From: Pseudomonas cichorii
Lineage (GTDB): Bacteria; Pseudomonadota; Gammaproteobacteria; Pseudomonadales; Pseudomonadaceae
DNA: 64,000 nucleotides
Reading direction: 5' to 3'
Assembly: GCF_003700275.1 (NCBI RefSeq)
Contig: NZ_RBRE01000091.1
Coordinates: 1-64,000, forward strand
In this document: piece after piece, positions 35,978 to 44,478 of the stretch
Layout: the number at the start of each line of letters is the position of its first letter
How positions within the stretch are numbered: position 1 is the stretch's first letter
Notes under the pieces: generated by a model
The model's database searches: none
Told to the model about the DNA's origin: nothing
What the model saw: the letters and a program-made list of their open reading frames with translations, nothing else
Translations under genes and position numbers: made by a program

Positions 35978-38878
35978 TCATGGCAAGTCATTGCCGGTCT
36001 GGGTCCAGTGCTGGCCAAGCTCGATATCCTTGCTCAGGTCGAGCTGTTCCAGTGGCAATGGCTTGGCAAAGTGATAACCCTGAGCCTGCCCTGCTCCCAT
36101 CCCGCGCAGCAATTCCAGAGTGGCATGGTCTTCCACCCCTTCGGCTACGACGGTCAGATCGAGCGATTCGGCCATCCGTACGATGGCGCGCACAATCGCC
36201 CGGCTTCTGGAACTGGTGGTCAGTTCCAGAACAAAGGATTTGTCGATTTTCAGGCCGCTGAAGTGGTACTGATGCACGTAGCTGAGCGAGGAAAACCCCG
36301 CGCCGAAATCGTCCAGCACCACCGACATGCCTTTGTCGGCCAGTTGCTTCATGGACTGGCGCGCCTGCTCGGGGTCCGCCACCAGCGCGCCTTCCGTCAA
36401 CTCAAGGCACAGGCGCGAAGGCGCAACGTCATGCTCATTCAGCAGGGCCAGGACTTCGGCAGCGAATTCCGGGCGGGTAATGCTGTAACTGGAGCAGTTC
36501 ACATGCACCGGCGGCCAGTGGGCATTGGCCGGATCGGCCAGGATCGCAACGACGCGCTGCAACATGTACAGATCCAGACGCCCGATCAGGCGCAGGCCTT
36601 CCAGAGCCGGCAGAAAGCTGCCGGGCGCGATCACGCTGCCGTCGGGCTGGCGCCAGCGAATCAGGGCTTCCAGCGCAAACAGCCGACCAGTGCTGACGCA
36701 GACAATCGGCTGGAAATACGGGACCAATTCATTGGTACGCTTGAGCGCCTTGCGCAATGCACCTTCGCGCTCGACCTGATCCGAAACCTCGCGACGCAAT
36801 TCCTGGTTGAACACCACGAAGCTGTCACGCCCACCATTCTTGGCGCGATACATCGCCGTGTCGGCATCGCGCAACAATTCGGCGGGTTCCTGGTGAAACT
36901 GCCGGTCAGCCCCTACCACGCCAATACTGCAGGACGAAAACACCGCATGCCCGCCGATAAAGAACGGCAGGTCGAACGCCTCCAGAATGCGTTCGGCAAT
37001 CCCGACCCCGACCGCCAGCGGCGCGCCGATCCCGAGCACCGCAAATTCATCCCCGCCCAGACGCGCCAGCAGATCGCAATCGCGAATACAGCTACGCAAG
37101 CGTGCAGCCGCCTGGACCAGCAGGATATCGCCGAAGTGATGCCCCAGGCTGTCGTTGACCACCTTGAAGCGGTCCAGATCGATGAACATGACCACCAGTT
37201 GCTGGTCATGGGCACAAAAATCCTGCCAGGCATCTTTCAGGCGCTGCTGCAGATGGCTGCGATTGGGCAGACTGGTCAGCGAGTCATGGGAATTTTCATG
37301 CTGGAGCCGGGCATTGGCCAGATCCAGTTCACGGGTACGATCCTGGACCCGCGCCTCAAGCCGCAGATTGACCGTATGTATCGCTTCGGCTGCGCTGCGC
37401 CTGGACAGAGCCGTGTCGATATGCCGCGATACGAAGGTCAGCAACTCCTGGTCGCGCAGGGTGTAACTGACGCTTTGCGAGTAACTCTGCACCGCCAGCA
37501 CGCCACGCACATCATCACCCTCGAACAGCGGGATGCCCAGCCAGGATGACGAGCGATTGGCGTCATTCTGGGTCTCGATCTCACCTGACCTTTCCAGCTT
37601 GCCAGCATCTTCCTGATCGATCAGGCAAGGACGGCGCTGGCGAATGACGTACTCGGTAAAGCCACGCTGACCACGCCGCGCCCGGGGAGTCGTCGCCAGT
37701 CGCTCATCACTGTAATAGGGAAATGTCACCTCGCCCGTGGCACTGTCGTACAGGGCGATATAGAAATTGTACGCCACCAGCAACTCGCCGACGATCATGT
37801 GCAGGCTATGGAACAACTCCGCCATGTCGCCCGGCTGGCTGGACAACTCGGTAATCTGGAACAGCGCACTCTGCAAGTGCTCCGCCCGCTCACGGTCAGC
37901 CACTTCCTGCCTGAGCGCATCGTTGGCCGCCGAAAGCTGCTGGGTGCGCAGTAACACCGTATGCTCAAGGTCAGCACGGTGCAGAATCCGGTCCAGCGCC
38001 ATTGCCACATGCCGGGCAACCACCAGAAACAGTGCACGGTCCTCGACACTGTAAATCCGCGAGACGTCATACACCTGCATGGCCAGCATGCCGAACACTT
38101 CGTCAGAGGCTTTCTTGAGTGGCGCGCCCATCCAGAACTCGGGCAGCCGCCCCACACAGTAGAAGCGGCCCTGAGCCTGGGCCTGACGAATGTCGAAGGC
38201 ATCGACAAACATCGGCTGGCCGGTGGTCAGGACATAGCCGGTCATGGACAGCCGTGAGCGGTCCAGATACTCGAAACTCTCCGGCTCTCTGGCTTCATGA
38301 TCAGCCACGTCGATGTAATAGGGATAAGTGATCTTGTCCCTCTGGCCATCGAACAGGGCCAGATAGAAGTTCTCGGTATCGATCAGTGTCGCAAGCTGTT
38401 TATGGATACCTTTGAGAAAGGTGCTGCGATCACGTGTCGAGCTGGCCAGATAGCTGATTTCATACAGGACACGCTGGGTATTCTGCGCCCGGACCAGCGC
38501 CGCACTCTGCAATAGATACCCCAGGCGCATGGCCAGATCGGCCAGCTCCGGGTTGGCCTCTTCGGCCATGGGCGCCAGGAGCCAGCCCAGCGCAGCTTCG
38601 CCCATGCCCATGACCCAGCGCTGCAATTGCCGCTTGCGGCAGAAATCGTCGAAGCCGTCACTGGGTATCTGGGCGGGCCAGTCGGCCTGGGCACACCCGT
38701 TCCCCAACAGGCGCTTTTGCGTCCCGGCACCATAGGCCGCCCAGACCACACTGGGCATGCGCTTTCGCGCCTCGTCCAGCAGGGATTGAATGGATTCTTC
38801 ATTTGTCAGTGCCGGTTCTGCTGCACAAAAGTCATCAGTGGACTGGTACAAGTCTGGGGACAAAGGGGGAACCTGCAT
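35978..38878 (-). CDS. GAF-GAF-GGDEF-EAL cyclic-di-GMP protein
   Basis: A 966-residue cytosolic protein for cyclic-di-GMP turnover. Two GAF-like domains lie at about 150-320 and 360-510, separated by coiled linkers. The cyclase domain has an intact GGDEF at about 606-610 in ARLGGDEFAVLG. The phosphodiesterase domain has EAL near 735 (FALEALIRW), ELTEGALV, LDDFGAGFSSLSY and VVAEGVED, all conserved metal and catalytic positions. Either or both activities may operate. I use the ATG at 38878; a frame extends to 38983 but lacks a better site. The ligand of the GAF domains is unknown. Confidence 0.88.
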   Translation of the reverse strand: MQVPPLSPDLYQSTDDFCAAEPALTNEESIQSLLDEARKRMPSVVWAAYGAGTQKRLLGNGCAQADWPAQIPSDGFDDFCRKRQLQRWVMGMGEAALGWLLAPMAEEANPELADLAMRLGYLLQSAALVRAQNTQRVLYEISYLASSTRDRSTFLKGIHKQLATLIDTENFYLALFDGQRDKITYPYYIDVADHEAREPESFEYLDRSRLSMTGYVLTTGQPMFVDAFDIRQAQAQGRFYCVGRLPEFWMGAPLKKASDEVFGMLAMQVYDVSRIYSVEDRALFLVVARHVAMALDRILHRADLEHTVLLRTQQLSAANDALRQEVADRERAEHLQSALFQITELSSQPGDMAELFHSLHMIVGELLVAYNFYIALYDSATGEVTFPYYSDERLATTPRARRGQRGFTEYVIRQRRPCLIDQEDAGKLERSGEIETQNDANRSSSWLGIPLFEGDDVRGVLAVQSYSQSVSYTLRDQELLTFVSRHIDTALSRRSAAEAIHTVNLRLEARVQDRTRELDLANARLQHENSHDSLTSLPNRSHLQQRLKDAWQDFCAHDQQLVVMFIDLDRFKVVNDSLGHHFGDILLVQAAARLRSCIRDCDLLARLGGDEFAVLGIGAPLAVGVGIAERILEAFDLPFFIGGHAVFSSCSIGVVGADRQFHQEPAELLRDADTAMYRAKNGGRDSFVVFNQELRREVSDQVEREGALRKALKRTNELVPYFQPIVCVSTGRLFALEALIRWRQPDGSVIAPGSFLPALEGLRLIGRLDLYMLQRVVAILADPANAHWPPVHVNCSSYSITRPEFAAEVLALLNEHDVAPSRLCLELTEGALVADPEQARQSMKQLADKGMSVVLDDFGAGFSSLSYVHQYHFSGLKIDKSFVLELTTSSRSRAIVRAIVRMAESLDLTVVAEGVEDHATLELLRGMGAGQAQGYHFAKPLPLEQLDLSKDIELGQHWTQTGNDLP

Positions 38879-39139
38879 GAAAAACACCAAATCCTGTAAC
38901 TGACTGTGACTATCTTCGGCGGCAGCGCCCAATGCTGGCAAGCAGGATATGTGATTGAAGCCAAGAAAACCCGCTTTACACAATGCGCAGCGGACTCATC
39001 GCCCGATCAGAAAAACCGAGGCGAGTGGCACTATTCGATCCTTGGCCGGGTCAAAAACGCTCACGCTGCCACGCTGCAAGCCCTGATCAACAGCTATGCT
39101 GGCTTTCGATTTCTAACCCATCTGCAAAAGGTGATCGCA

Positions 39140-40204
39140 ATGGCCAAGACCTACAGTTACGCCGCAAAAGAACCTACCGACACTCTCAAGCCCTATCATT
39201 TTGAACGCCGCGCTCCCGGCGCCGACGATGTGCAGATCGACATTCTGTACTGCGGCGTCTGCCACTCGGACCTGCATACCGTCCGCAACGAATGGCACAA
39301 CACTCTCTACCCTTCGGTACCCGGCCATGAAATCGTCGGGCGCGTCACTGCCGTGGGCGCTGACGTCAAAAACTTCAAGGTCGGCGATCTGGCAGGTGTC
39401 GGCTGCATGGTCGACAGCTGCCAGCAGTGCGCATCCTGCGCCGAAGGCGACGAGCAGTACTGCGAGAGCGGCTTTACCGGCACCTATAACGGGCCGGTGT
39501 TCGGCGGTGAAAATACCTTTGGTGGCTACTCCGACAATATCGTGGTCAAGGAGAAGTTCGTCCTGCGCATCTCCCACAGCGACAATCTGGCCGCGGTCGC
39601 ACCGCTGCTGTGCGCCGGCATCACTACCTATTCACCCTTGCGCCACTGGAAAGTCGGGCCTGGCAAGCGCGTTGGCGTGGTCGGCCTTGGCGGGCTGGGC
39701 CATATGGCGGTGAAGATCGCCCATGCCATGGGCGCGCATGTGGTGCTGTTCACCACATCGCCCAACAAGCGCGAAGACGGCCTGCGCCTGGGTGCCGATG
39801 AAGTCGTGGTTTCCAGGGATCCGGCAGAGATGGCAGCCCAGACCAATAGCCTGGACTTCATCCTCAATACCGTGGCCGCGCCCCATGATCTTGACGCTTT
39901 CCTGGCATTGCTCAAACGCGACGGCACCATGACGCTGGTCGGCGCGCCAGCCGAGCCTCATCCGTCACCTGCGGTATTCGGGTTGATCTTCAAACGCCGC
40001 AGCCTGGCTGGCTCGTTGATCGGTGGCATCCAGGAAACCCAGGAAATGCTGGATTTCTGCGCGGAACACGGCATCGTTTCCGATATTGAGGTCATCGCCA
40101 TGCAGGACATCAATCACGCCTATGAGCGCATGCTAAAGGGCGATGTGAAATATCGCTTCGTGATCGACATGGCCACTTTGAAACAGGAAGCTTCGGCAGC
40201 CTGA
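39140..40204 (+). CDS. Zinc-dependent alcohol/aldehyde reductase (YahK/CAD type)
   Basis: A 354-residue medium-chain dehydrogenase. The catalytic zinc region is CGVCHSDLH (about 37-45) with GHEIVG near 66; the structural zinc site holds CQQCASCAEGDEQYC (about 95-109). The nucleotide site is VVGLGGLGHMAVKIA (about 180-194). The sequence matches the NADPH-dependent aldehyde reductase group that includes E. coli YahK and plant-type cinnamyl alcohol dehydrogenases. The ATG at 39140 follows AAAGGTG; the open frame upstream to 38906 is ignored. It diverges from the GGDEF/EAL gene with a 260-base gap. Confidence 0.88.
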   Translation: MAKTYSYAAKEPTDTLKPYHFERRAPGADDVQIDILYCGVCHSDLHTVRNEWHNTLYPSVPGHEIVGRVTAVGADVKNFKVGDLAGVGCMVDSCQQCASCAEGDEQYCESGFTGTYNGPVFGGENTFGGYSDNIVVKEKFVLRISHSDNLAAVAPLLCAGITTYSPLRHWKVGPGKRVGVVGLGGLGHMAVKIAHAMGAHVVLFTTSPNKREDGLRLGADEVVVSRDPAEMAAQTNSLDFILNTVAAPHDLDAFLALLKRDGTMTLVGAPAEPHPSPAVFGLIFKRRSLAGSLIGGIQETQEMLDFCAEHGIVSDIEVIAMQDINHAYERMLKGDVKYRFVIDMATLKQEASAA

Positions 40205-40448
40205 CACTCGATAACCGGACTGTCCGCTCAGCGAGGGCAGTCCATTCATCCATGACAGCTTTATGAAACATAGCTTCGTTTTGGAGCACGCTAATAGCCA
40301 ATGCTGTTATTGACATATCTTGCTGCAATTAACCTTGAACACCGTTAAACCATTCGTCATAAAGCCCTTCTCCCGAACTCCTACGCTGTTGACATGCCCT
40401 TTTATGGGGCGCGCAATAGGTATTGGCTGAAACAATGGAGAAATACAC

Positions 40449-40805
40449 ATGGCTAAGATCAATGTTTTAGCGGGTGACTTTCTTCAAGGTAATGGGGAAT
40501 ATCGTTCTGGCACCATTACTCTTGTAACCCCACTTCATCCATGGCCCGGGATCTGTTTCAAACAGGATGAAATAAAGTCTGTGGAAATTGCCAGTCAAGC
40601 ATCGAGCAGGAAAATGGATGGTGCTCTGGCAGGCGCTCTGGTGCTGGGCCCCGTAGGCGCTGCCGCTGGTGCGCTGCTGGCCAGCGAAGAGAAGGAAATA
40701 ACCTTTGTGGCAACCCTCAAAGATGGCAGAACCCTGCTGGCTGCCACCGATGAAAAAACCTACCGGAAAATGGCGCAACATATCCCCGCAGCAGATTTTA
40801 TGTGA
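40449..40805 (+). CDS. Hypothetical protein with glycine-zipper segment
   Basis: A 118-residue protein of unknown function. Its middle has a small-residue hydrophobic stretch, DGALAGALVLGPVGAAAGALLA (about 57-78), which looks like a glycine zipper or short membrane-associating helix; the rest is soluble-looking with beta-rich segments (SGTITLVTP, ITFVATLKDGRTLLAA). The ribosome binding site GGAG stands before the ATG. A terminator follows. It is flanked by unrelated genes, and its base composition is slightly less GC-rich than its neighbours. Confidence 0.6.
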   Translation: MAKINVLAGDFLQGNGEYRSGTITLVTPLHPWPGICFKQDEIKSVEIASQASSRKMDGALAGALVLGPVGAAAGALLASEEKEITFVATLKDGRTLLAATDEKTYRKMAQHIPAADFM

Positions 40806-40826
40806 AAGCGCTCAAAATACCTGACA

Positions 40827-40855
40827 AGAGCCCGGCACTGCGTCGGGCTCTTTCA
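40827..40855 (+). terminator. Intrinsic terminator
   Basis: Stem agagcccg / cgggctct followed by tttc, shortly after the hypothetical gene. Confidence 0.7.
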
Positions 40856-41023
40856 TTACGGCACGACTACTCTTTCCTGTAACCGTCCGGCATGGATGTG
40901 ATTGATTGAAAGTTAAGTTTTTATTACATGTTCCTGCATTCGCGTATTGCTCATCGATTGCCTCAAGTTCGTGGCGCCGATGCAGATAGATATCTAAAGG
41001 ACTGGACGTTAACAGGTGAAAAG

Positions 41024-41383
41024 ATGAAACAACGAGCCACAGTCATCTGCAAGCGTGACGACCAGGTCCTCTACGTTCGCAAGCCAAAATCGAAATGGTC
41101 ACTGCCCGGCGGCAGGATTGAAGCGGGCGAAACGCCCGCCCAGGCAGCCGTGCGCGAACTGAGCGAAGAAACCGGCCTGGAAAACCTGGAGCTGCTGTAT
41201 GTGGATGAATACGAGAATGAAAGAGTCCTGCATCACGTATTCCTGGCCATGATCCCGGCCTCCAGCGAACCGTCACCGCAGAACGAGATTTCCGCCTGCA
41301 AATGGCTAGAGGCCAGAAATATCAGCGACCTCAAGACCAGCACGGCGACCAGATTCATCGTCAAGTCATTCGCCCAGAGATAA
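41024..41383 (+). CDS. Nudix hydrolase
   Basis: A 119-residue single-domain Nudix hydrolase. It begins MKQRATVICKRDDQVLYVRK and has an intact Nudix box, GGRIEAGETPAQAAVRELSEET, at about residues 27-48, with the metal-binding Glu residues. Proteins of this size hydrolyse nucleoside diphosphate derivatives or oxidised nucleotides; the substrate cannot be named. I chose the ATG at 41024 preceded by AGGTGA; the frame is open back to 40928, but the extra residues do not fit the family. Confidence 0.8.
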   Translation: MKQRATVICKRDDQVLYVRKPKSKWSLPGGRIEAGETPAQAAVRELSEETGLENLELLYVDEYENERVLHHVFLAMIPASSEPSPQNEISACKWLEARNISDLKTSTATRFIVKSFAQR

Positions 41384-41408
41384 GGCCTTCCTTTCGAGAA
41401 TCCGAAAC

Positions 41409-41440
41409 GAAAAAAGGGCAACCCTTTCGGATTGCCCTTT
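41409..41440 (-). terminator. Terminator of the first tRNA-Val unit
   Basis: On the minus strand, a GGGCAA / TTGCCC stem with flanking A and T runs, just downstream of the tRNA. Confidence 0.8.
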
Positions 41441-41468
41441 CACACCGCCCAGCAGAGCGGATTTTGTT

Positions 41469-41545
41469 TGGTAGGCGCGATTGGACTCGAACCAACGACC
41501 CCCACCATGTCAAGGTGGTGCTCTAACCAACTGAGCTACGTGCCT
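41469..41545 (-). tRNA. tRNA-Val (GAC)
   Basis: A 77-base tRNA with the encoded CCA end. On the minus strand it begins AGGCACGTAGCTC, has an anticodon stem CCACC/GGTGG around TTGACAT (anticodon GAC), a TTCGAGT T-loop and ends CGCGCCTACCA. One acceptor-stem pair is A-C. Confidence 0.95.
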
Positions 41546-41558
41546 GCTGTGGGAGCGC

Positions 41559-41586
41559 ATTCTACGGATATCGACAGGCGTGTCAA
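41559..41586 (-). promoter_or_regulatory. Sigma-70 promoter of first tRNA-Val
   Basis: On the minus strand TTGACA, 16 bases, TAGAAT, followed by a GC-rich GCGCTCCC stretch typical of stringently controlled stable RNA promoters. Confidence 0.85.
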
Positions 41587-41651
41587 TGGCTTTTCGCAGT
41601 AACTCTCTGAATATCCGGATTTTTTCTGCGTGCATTTCCTGAGCGCACAGC

Positions 41652-41681
41652 AAAAAGGGCGACCTTTTCGGATCGCCCTTT
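41652..41681 (-). terminator. Terminator of the second tRNA-Val unit
   Basis: On the minus strand, a GGGCGATC / GGTCGCCC-type stem followed by a T-run, placed between the two tRNA genes. Confidence 0.78.
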
Positions 41682-41709
41682 CACACCGCCCAGCAGAGCG
41701 GATTTTATC

Positions 41710-41786
41710 TGGTAGGCGCGATTGGACTCGAACCAACGACCCCCACCATGTCAAGGTGGTGCTCTAACCAACTGAGCTACGTGCCT
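41710..41786 (-). tRNA. tRNA-Val (GAC), second copy
   Basis: Identical in sequence to the copy at 41469-41545, including anticodon GAC, encoded CCA and the A-C acceptor mismatch. Confidence 0.95.
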
Positions 41787-41798
41787 GCTGTGGGGCGC

Positions 41799-41826
41799 AT
41801 TCTACGGATATCGACAGGCGTGTCAA
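41799..41826 (-). promoter_or_regulatory. Sigma-70 promoter of second tRNA-Val
   Basis: Same TTGACA-16-TAGAAT arrangement as in the first unit, followed by GCGCCCC. Confidence 0.85.
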
Positions 41827-41968
41827 TCTGTTTTTTCAGCTAAGCCTATGAATTCGCGAAGCTTTTAAGCTCTGCGCAGCGATATATGTTTTTCTGGATG
41901 ACTGGTAGAGGATTTTTATCTCGGGTAGGATCACTGCACTCGTCAAGAATTTTAAACGGAGTCTCAGG

Positions 41969-43252
41969 ATGGCGAACACGCACTATCCGCAGTCCTACTA
42001 CGCCGCCTCGTCCAACCCGGTGCCCGAACGCCCTGCTCTGCACGGCGAGGTCGAAACGGATGTGTGCATCATCGGCGCGGGCTACACCGGGCTGTCCAGC
42101 GCCCTTTTCCTGCTTGAGTATGGCTTCAAAGTCACCGTACTCGAAGCCGCGAAGGTTGGCTTCGGTGCGTCGGGACGAAACGGCGGGCAGATCGTCAACA
42201 GCTACAGCCGCGACATCGATGTCATCGAGCGCAGCGTTGGCCCAAGACAGGCGCAATTGCTGGGGCAAATGGCGTTCGAGGGCGCGGCGATCATTCGTGA
42301 TCGAGTCTCCCGCTACGGCATTCAATGCGACCTGAAGGACGGCGGCGTATTCGCTGCACTCACCAACAAGCAGATGGCACACCTGGAAGCGCAGAAGCGT
42401 TTGTGGGAGCGCTACGGGCATACCCATCTGGAACTGATGGACAAGCGTCGCATCGGTGAAGTGGTGGCCTGCGAGCAATATATCGGTGGCATGCTGGACA
42501 TGACCGGCGGCCACATCCATCCGCTGAACCTGGCCCTTGGCGAGGCCGCTGCCGTGGAATCCCTCGGCGGCGTGATCCACGAACAGTCGGCGGCCATTCG
42601 TATCGAGCGTGGCGCCAGTCCGGTGGTGCATACCGCACAAGGAAAGGTACGCGCCAAATTCATCATCGTGGCCGGCAACGCCTATCTGGGCAATCTGGTG
42701 CCGGAGCTGGCGGCCAAGTCGATGCCTTGCGGCACTCAGGTCATCACCACGGAACCACTGAGCGAGGAACTGGCAAACACCCTGCTCCCTCAGGATTACT
42801 GTGTCGAAGACTGCAATTACCTGCTGGACTACTATCGCCTCAGCGCCGACAAACGCCTGATCTTTGGTGGCGGCGTGGTGTATGGCGCGCGGGACCCGGC
42901 CAATATCGAAGCCATCATCCGCCCCAAGATGCTCAAGGCCTTCCCGCAGCTCAAGGATGTGAAAATCGATTACGCCTGGACCGGCAATTTCCTGCTGACC
43001 CTGTCACGCCTGCCACAGGTCGGACGCCTGGGCGACAACATCTATTACTCGCAGGGTTGCAGCGGCCATGGCGTGACCTATACCCATCTGGCGGGCAAGG
43101 TGCTGGCCGAAGCGTTGCGTGGCCAGGCAGAACGTTTCGATGCCTTCGCCGACCTGCCGCACTACCCATTCCCCGGCGGTCAGCTGTTACGCACTCCGCT
43201 CACGGCCTTGGGCGCCTGGTATTACAGCCTGCGCGACAAGCTGGGTTTCTGA
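41969..43252 (+). CDS. puuB: FAD-dependent gamma-glutamylputrescine oxidase-like enzyme
   Basis: A 427-residue FAD-dependent amine oxidase of the DAO/PuuB family. The dinucleotide site is DVCIIGAGYTGLSSALFLLE (about 31-50); GASGRNGGQIVNSYSRD follows near 66, a hallmark of PuuB-type proteins, and the C-terminal flavin contact is CSGHGVTYTHLAGKVLAE near 365-382. E. coli PuuB oxidises gamma-glutamylputrescine in polyamine degradation; Pseudomonas carries several copies with distinct polyamine substrates. No puuA or transporter lies near it, so the exact amine is uncertain. It ends just before a gtgtgaaaac inverted repeat. Confidence 0.82.
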   Translation: MANTHYPQSYYAASSNPVPERPALHGEVETDVCIIGAGYTGLSSALFLLEYGFKVTVLEAAKVGFGASGRNGGQIVNSYSRDIDVIERSVGPRQAQLLGQMAFEGAAIIRDRVSRYGIQCDLKDGGVFAALTNKQMAHLEAQKRLWERYGHTHLELMDKRRIGEVVACEQYIGGMLDMTGGHIHPLNLALGEAAAVESLGGVIHEQSAAIRIERGASPVVHTAQGKVRAKFIIVAGNAYLGNLVPELAAKSMPCGTQVITTEPLSEELANTLLPQDYCVEDCNYLLDYYRLSADKRLIFGGGVVYGARDPANIEAIIRPKMLKAFPQLKDVKIDYAWTGNFLLTLSRLPQVGRLGDNIYYSQGCSGHGVTYTHLAGKVLAEALRGQAERFDAFADLPHYPFPGGQLLRTPLTALGAWYYSLRDKLGF

Positions 43253-43263
43253 GCTTGAAGGCG

Positions 43264-43299
43264 GTGTGAAAACCGGTCCATGCGACATGGTTTTCACAC
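43264..43299. repeat. GTGTGAAAACC inverted repeat
   Basis: Perfect 11-base arms gtgtgaaaacc / ggttttcacac around a 14-base centre, between convergent genes. Its arms match the repeat at 35224-35280. It could act as a terminator. Confidence 0.6.
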
Positions 43300-43338
43300 T
43301 GCCCGCAGAGAAGTGCTGTTTTTATTTAACACCCGTTT

Positions 43339-44028
43339 TCATTTGGCGCCCTGGCGTGCCAGCGCCTTGACCGCTTCACCTGCCGCCTGCTCCTGCCCGG
43401 CCCGGGACAACTCATCGGCAGCCTTCAACCAGCGCTGCCGGTCGACATTGGCAGGCAGTTGCCGCGCCCCCTGAATCAGCACCGCCCAACTGCCCGCCTC
43501 CTTCCAGGCCGAGTCGAAGCCGGAAAAGCTCATCAGTTGCCGACGATTCATGCCCGCCTGCAGCAGAACCGTCTGCTTGATGCGGTTATAGCCCACCAGC
43601 ACGACGTAGCGCGGGCCTTTCCACCAGGCCGATCCTTCAGAGATCCGCAACATCACCGGATACCCCGCAGACACCTGCTCCAGCAGCGCATGCAGGTCGC
43701 CATCGAGGGGATACACCACAAAGCCGTACTCGCGCGCCACATTCTGCATGTTGCGCTCCAGTCGATCTTCGCCTCCCGGTAATTGCAGCGGTTTGTCGAG
43801 CAAGCCAGGGGTAATCAGCACCTGGTGACTGGACAGCATGCCCGCCAGCGCTCCCGGTGCGCTTTGATAGGCGTTACCACGAAAGAAAGGCACGGAGTTG
43901 AGTTCCACCCGATCCGGCAAGCGCTGGATTTCAGGCGTGACCATCGAGGCACAGGCCGCCAGGGTCAGCACAAGGGCAACCACCCAGGCGGATCTGGCGG
44001 TTTTGGACAGGAAAGATACCGGCAGCAT
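43339..44028 (-). CDS. C39-like lipoprotein lacking catalytic residues
   Basis: A 229-residue lipoprotein: the signal peptide ends in LTLAAC, so Cys near residue 26 should be lipidated. The rest resembles peptidase family C39, but at the active site the expected YQCGPAAL is YQSAPGAL, and the expected His in the HYVVLVGY segment is Arg (PRYVVLVGYN). Both catalytic residues are therefore missing, and it is probably a binding or scaffolding protein in the periplasm. The C-terminus has short helical repeats (DRQRWLKAADELSRAGQEQAA) like a TPR. The start is ATG at 44028; a GTG lies two codons upstream. Confidence 0.72.
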   Translation of the reverse strand: MLPVSFLSKTARSAWVVALVLTLAACASMVTPEIQRLPDRVELNSVPFFRGNAYQSAPGALAGMLSSHQVLITPGLLDKPLQLPGGEDRLERNMQNVAREYGFVVYPLDGDLHALLEQVSAGYPVMLRISEGSAWWKGPRYVVLVGYNRIKQTVLLQAGMNRRQLMSFSGFDSAWKEAGSWAVLIQGARQLPANVDRQRWLKAADELSRAGQEQAAGEAVKALARQGAK

Positions 44029-44238
44029 GTTCACTCACTTCAGCAGGCGTCAGGCAGTACACGACCTGACTCGGACCCCGATCATAGAGCTGCGCAAGGC
44101 ATGGGTATAGCCTTGTGACGCAGTCAAGCTCACTGGATAGATCAATTCGGTCATAGCAGTCAATTAACCGAAACATGTGCGGTACTAGACTGTCAGTTAT
44201 TCAGACAGCAGAAAAATGCAGCAAATGCGGAGGCGCTT

Positions 44239-44403
44239 ATGAGCCTGGAAATGACAATCGTGATGCTGATCGTGGCATGGCTGATGGTTGCAGGTGCCAT
44301 GCTTTGGGGGGTACTACGGATTTCTCGCCGCCATCAACCGCGCACAGTGCGACCGACACCAAGGGTCAGCCTGGACAAGAGACAGCCTGTAGCAGCTCAT
44401 TGA
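44239..44403 (+). CDS. 54-residue membrane protein
   Basis: A small gene starting MSLEMTIVMLIVAW, with one transmembrane helix (about residues 4-27) followed by a basic tail (RISRRHQPRTVRPTPR). A strong GGAGG ribosome binding site lies five bases before the ATG at 44239, and a terminator follows 20 bases after the stop, so it is likely to be a real gene. No family is recognised. The positive tail after the helix predicts the C-terminus in the cytoplasm. Confidence 0.65.
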   Translation: MSLEMTIVMLIVAWLMVAGAMLWGVLRISRRHQPRTVRPTPRVSLDKRQPVAAH

Positions 44404-44421
44404 TACACCCCATGAAATGCA

Positions 44422-44458
44422 AAATGGTCGGCCCCATTACAGGGCCGACCATTTTTTT
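44422..44458. terminator. Bidirectional terminator
   Basis: A 13-bp stem aaatggtcggccc / gggccgaccattt followed by T on both strands, between the small membrane gene and terC. Confidence 0.9.
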
Positions 44459-44478
44459 ACAGCCGTCGATCCGAAGGA

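Larger units (their letters stand above)
41411..41827. repeat. Tandem duplication carrying tRNA-Val units
   Basis: Two nearly identical units of about 177 bases (41411-41587 and 41652-41827) each contain promoter, tRNA-Val and terminator. They differ by a few substitutions, mostly in the terminator, and a single-base indel near the promoter. Confidence 0.85.

Noticed and set aside
36008..37549. 513-codon open frame antisense to the GGDEF/EAL gene
   Set aside because: The sense strand encodes complete cyclic-di-GMP domains; the antisense frame has none.
41411..41827. Integration site of a mobile element at the tRNA genes
   Set aside because: The repeats contain complete promoter-tRNA-terminator units and no integrase or foreign genes lie beside them; simple tandem duplication explains them.
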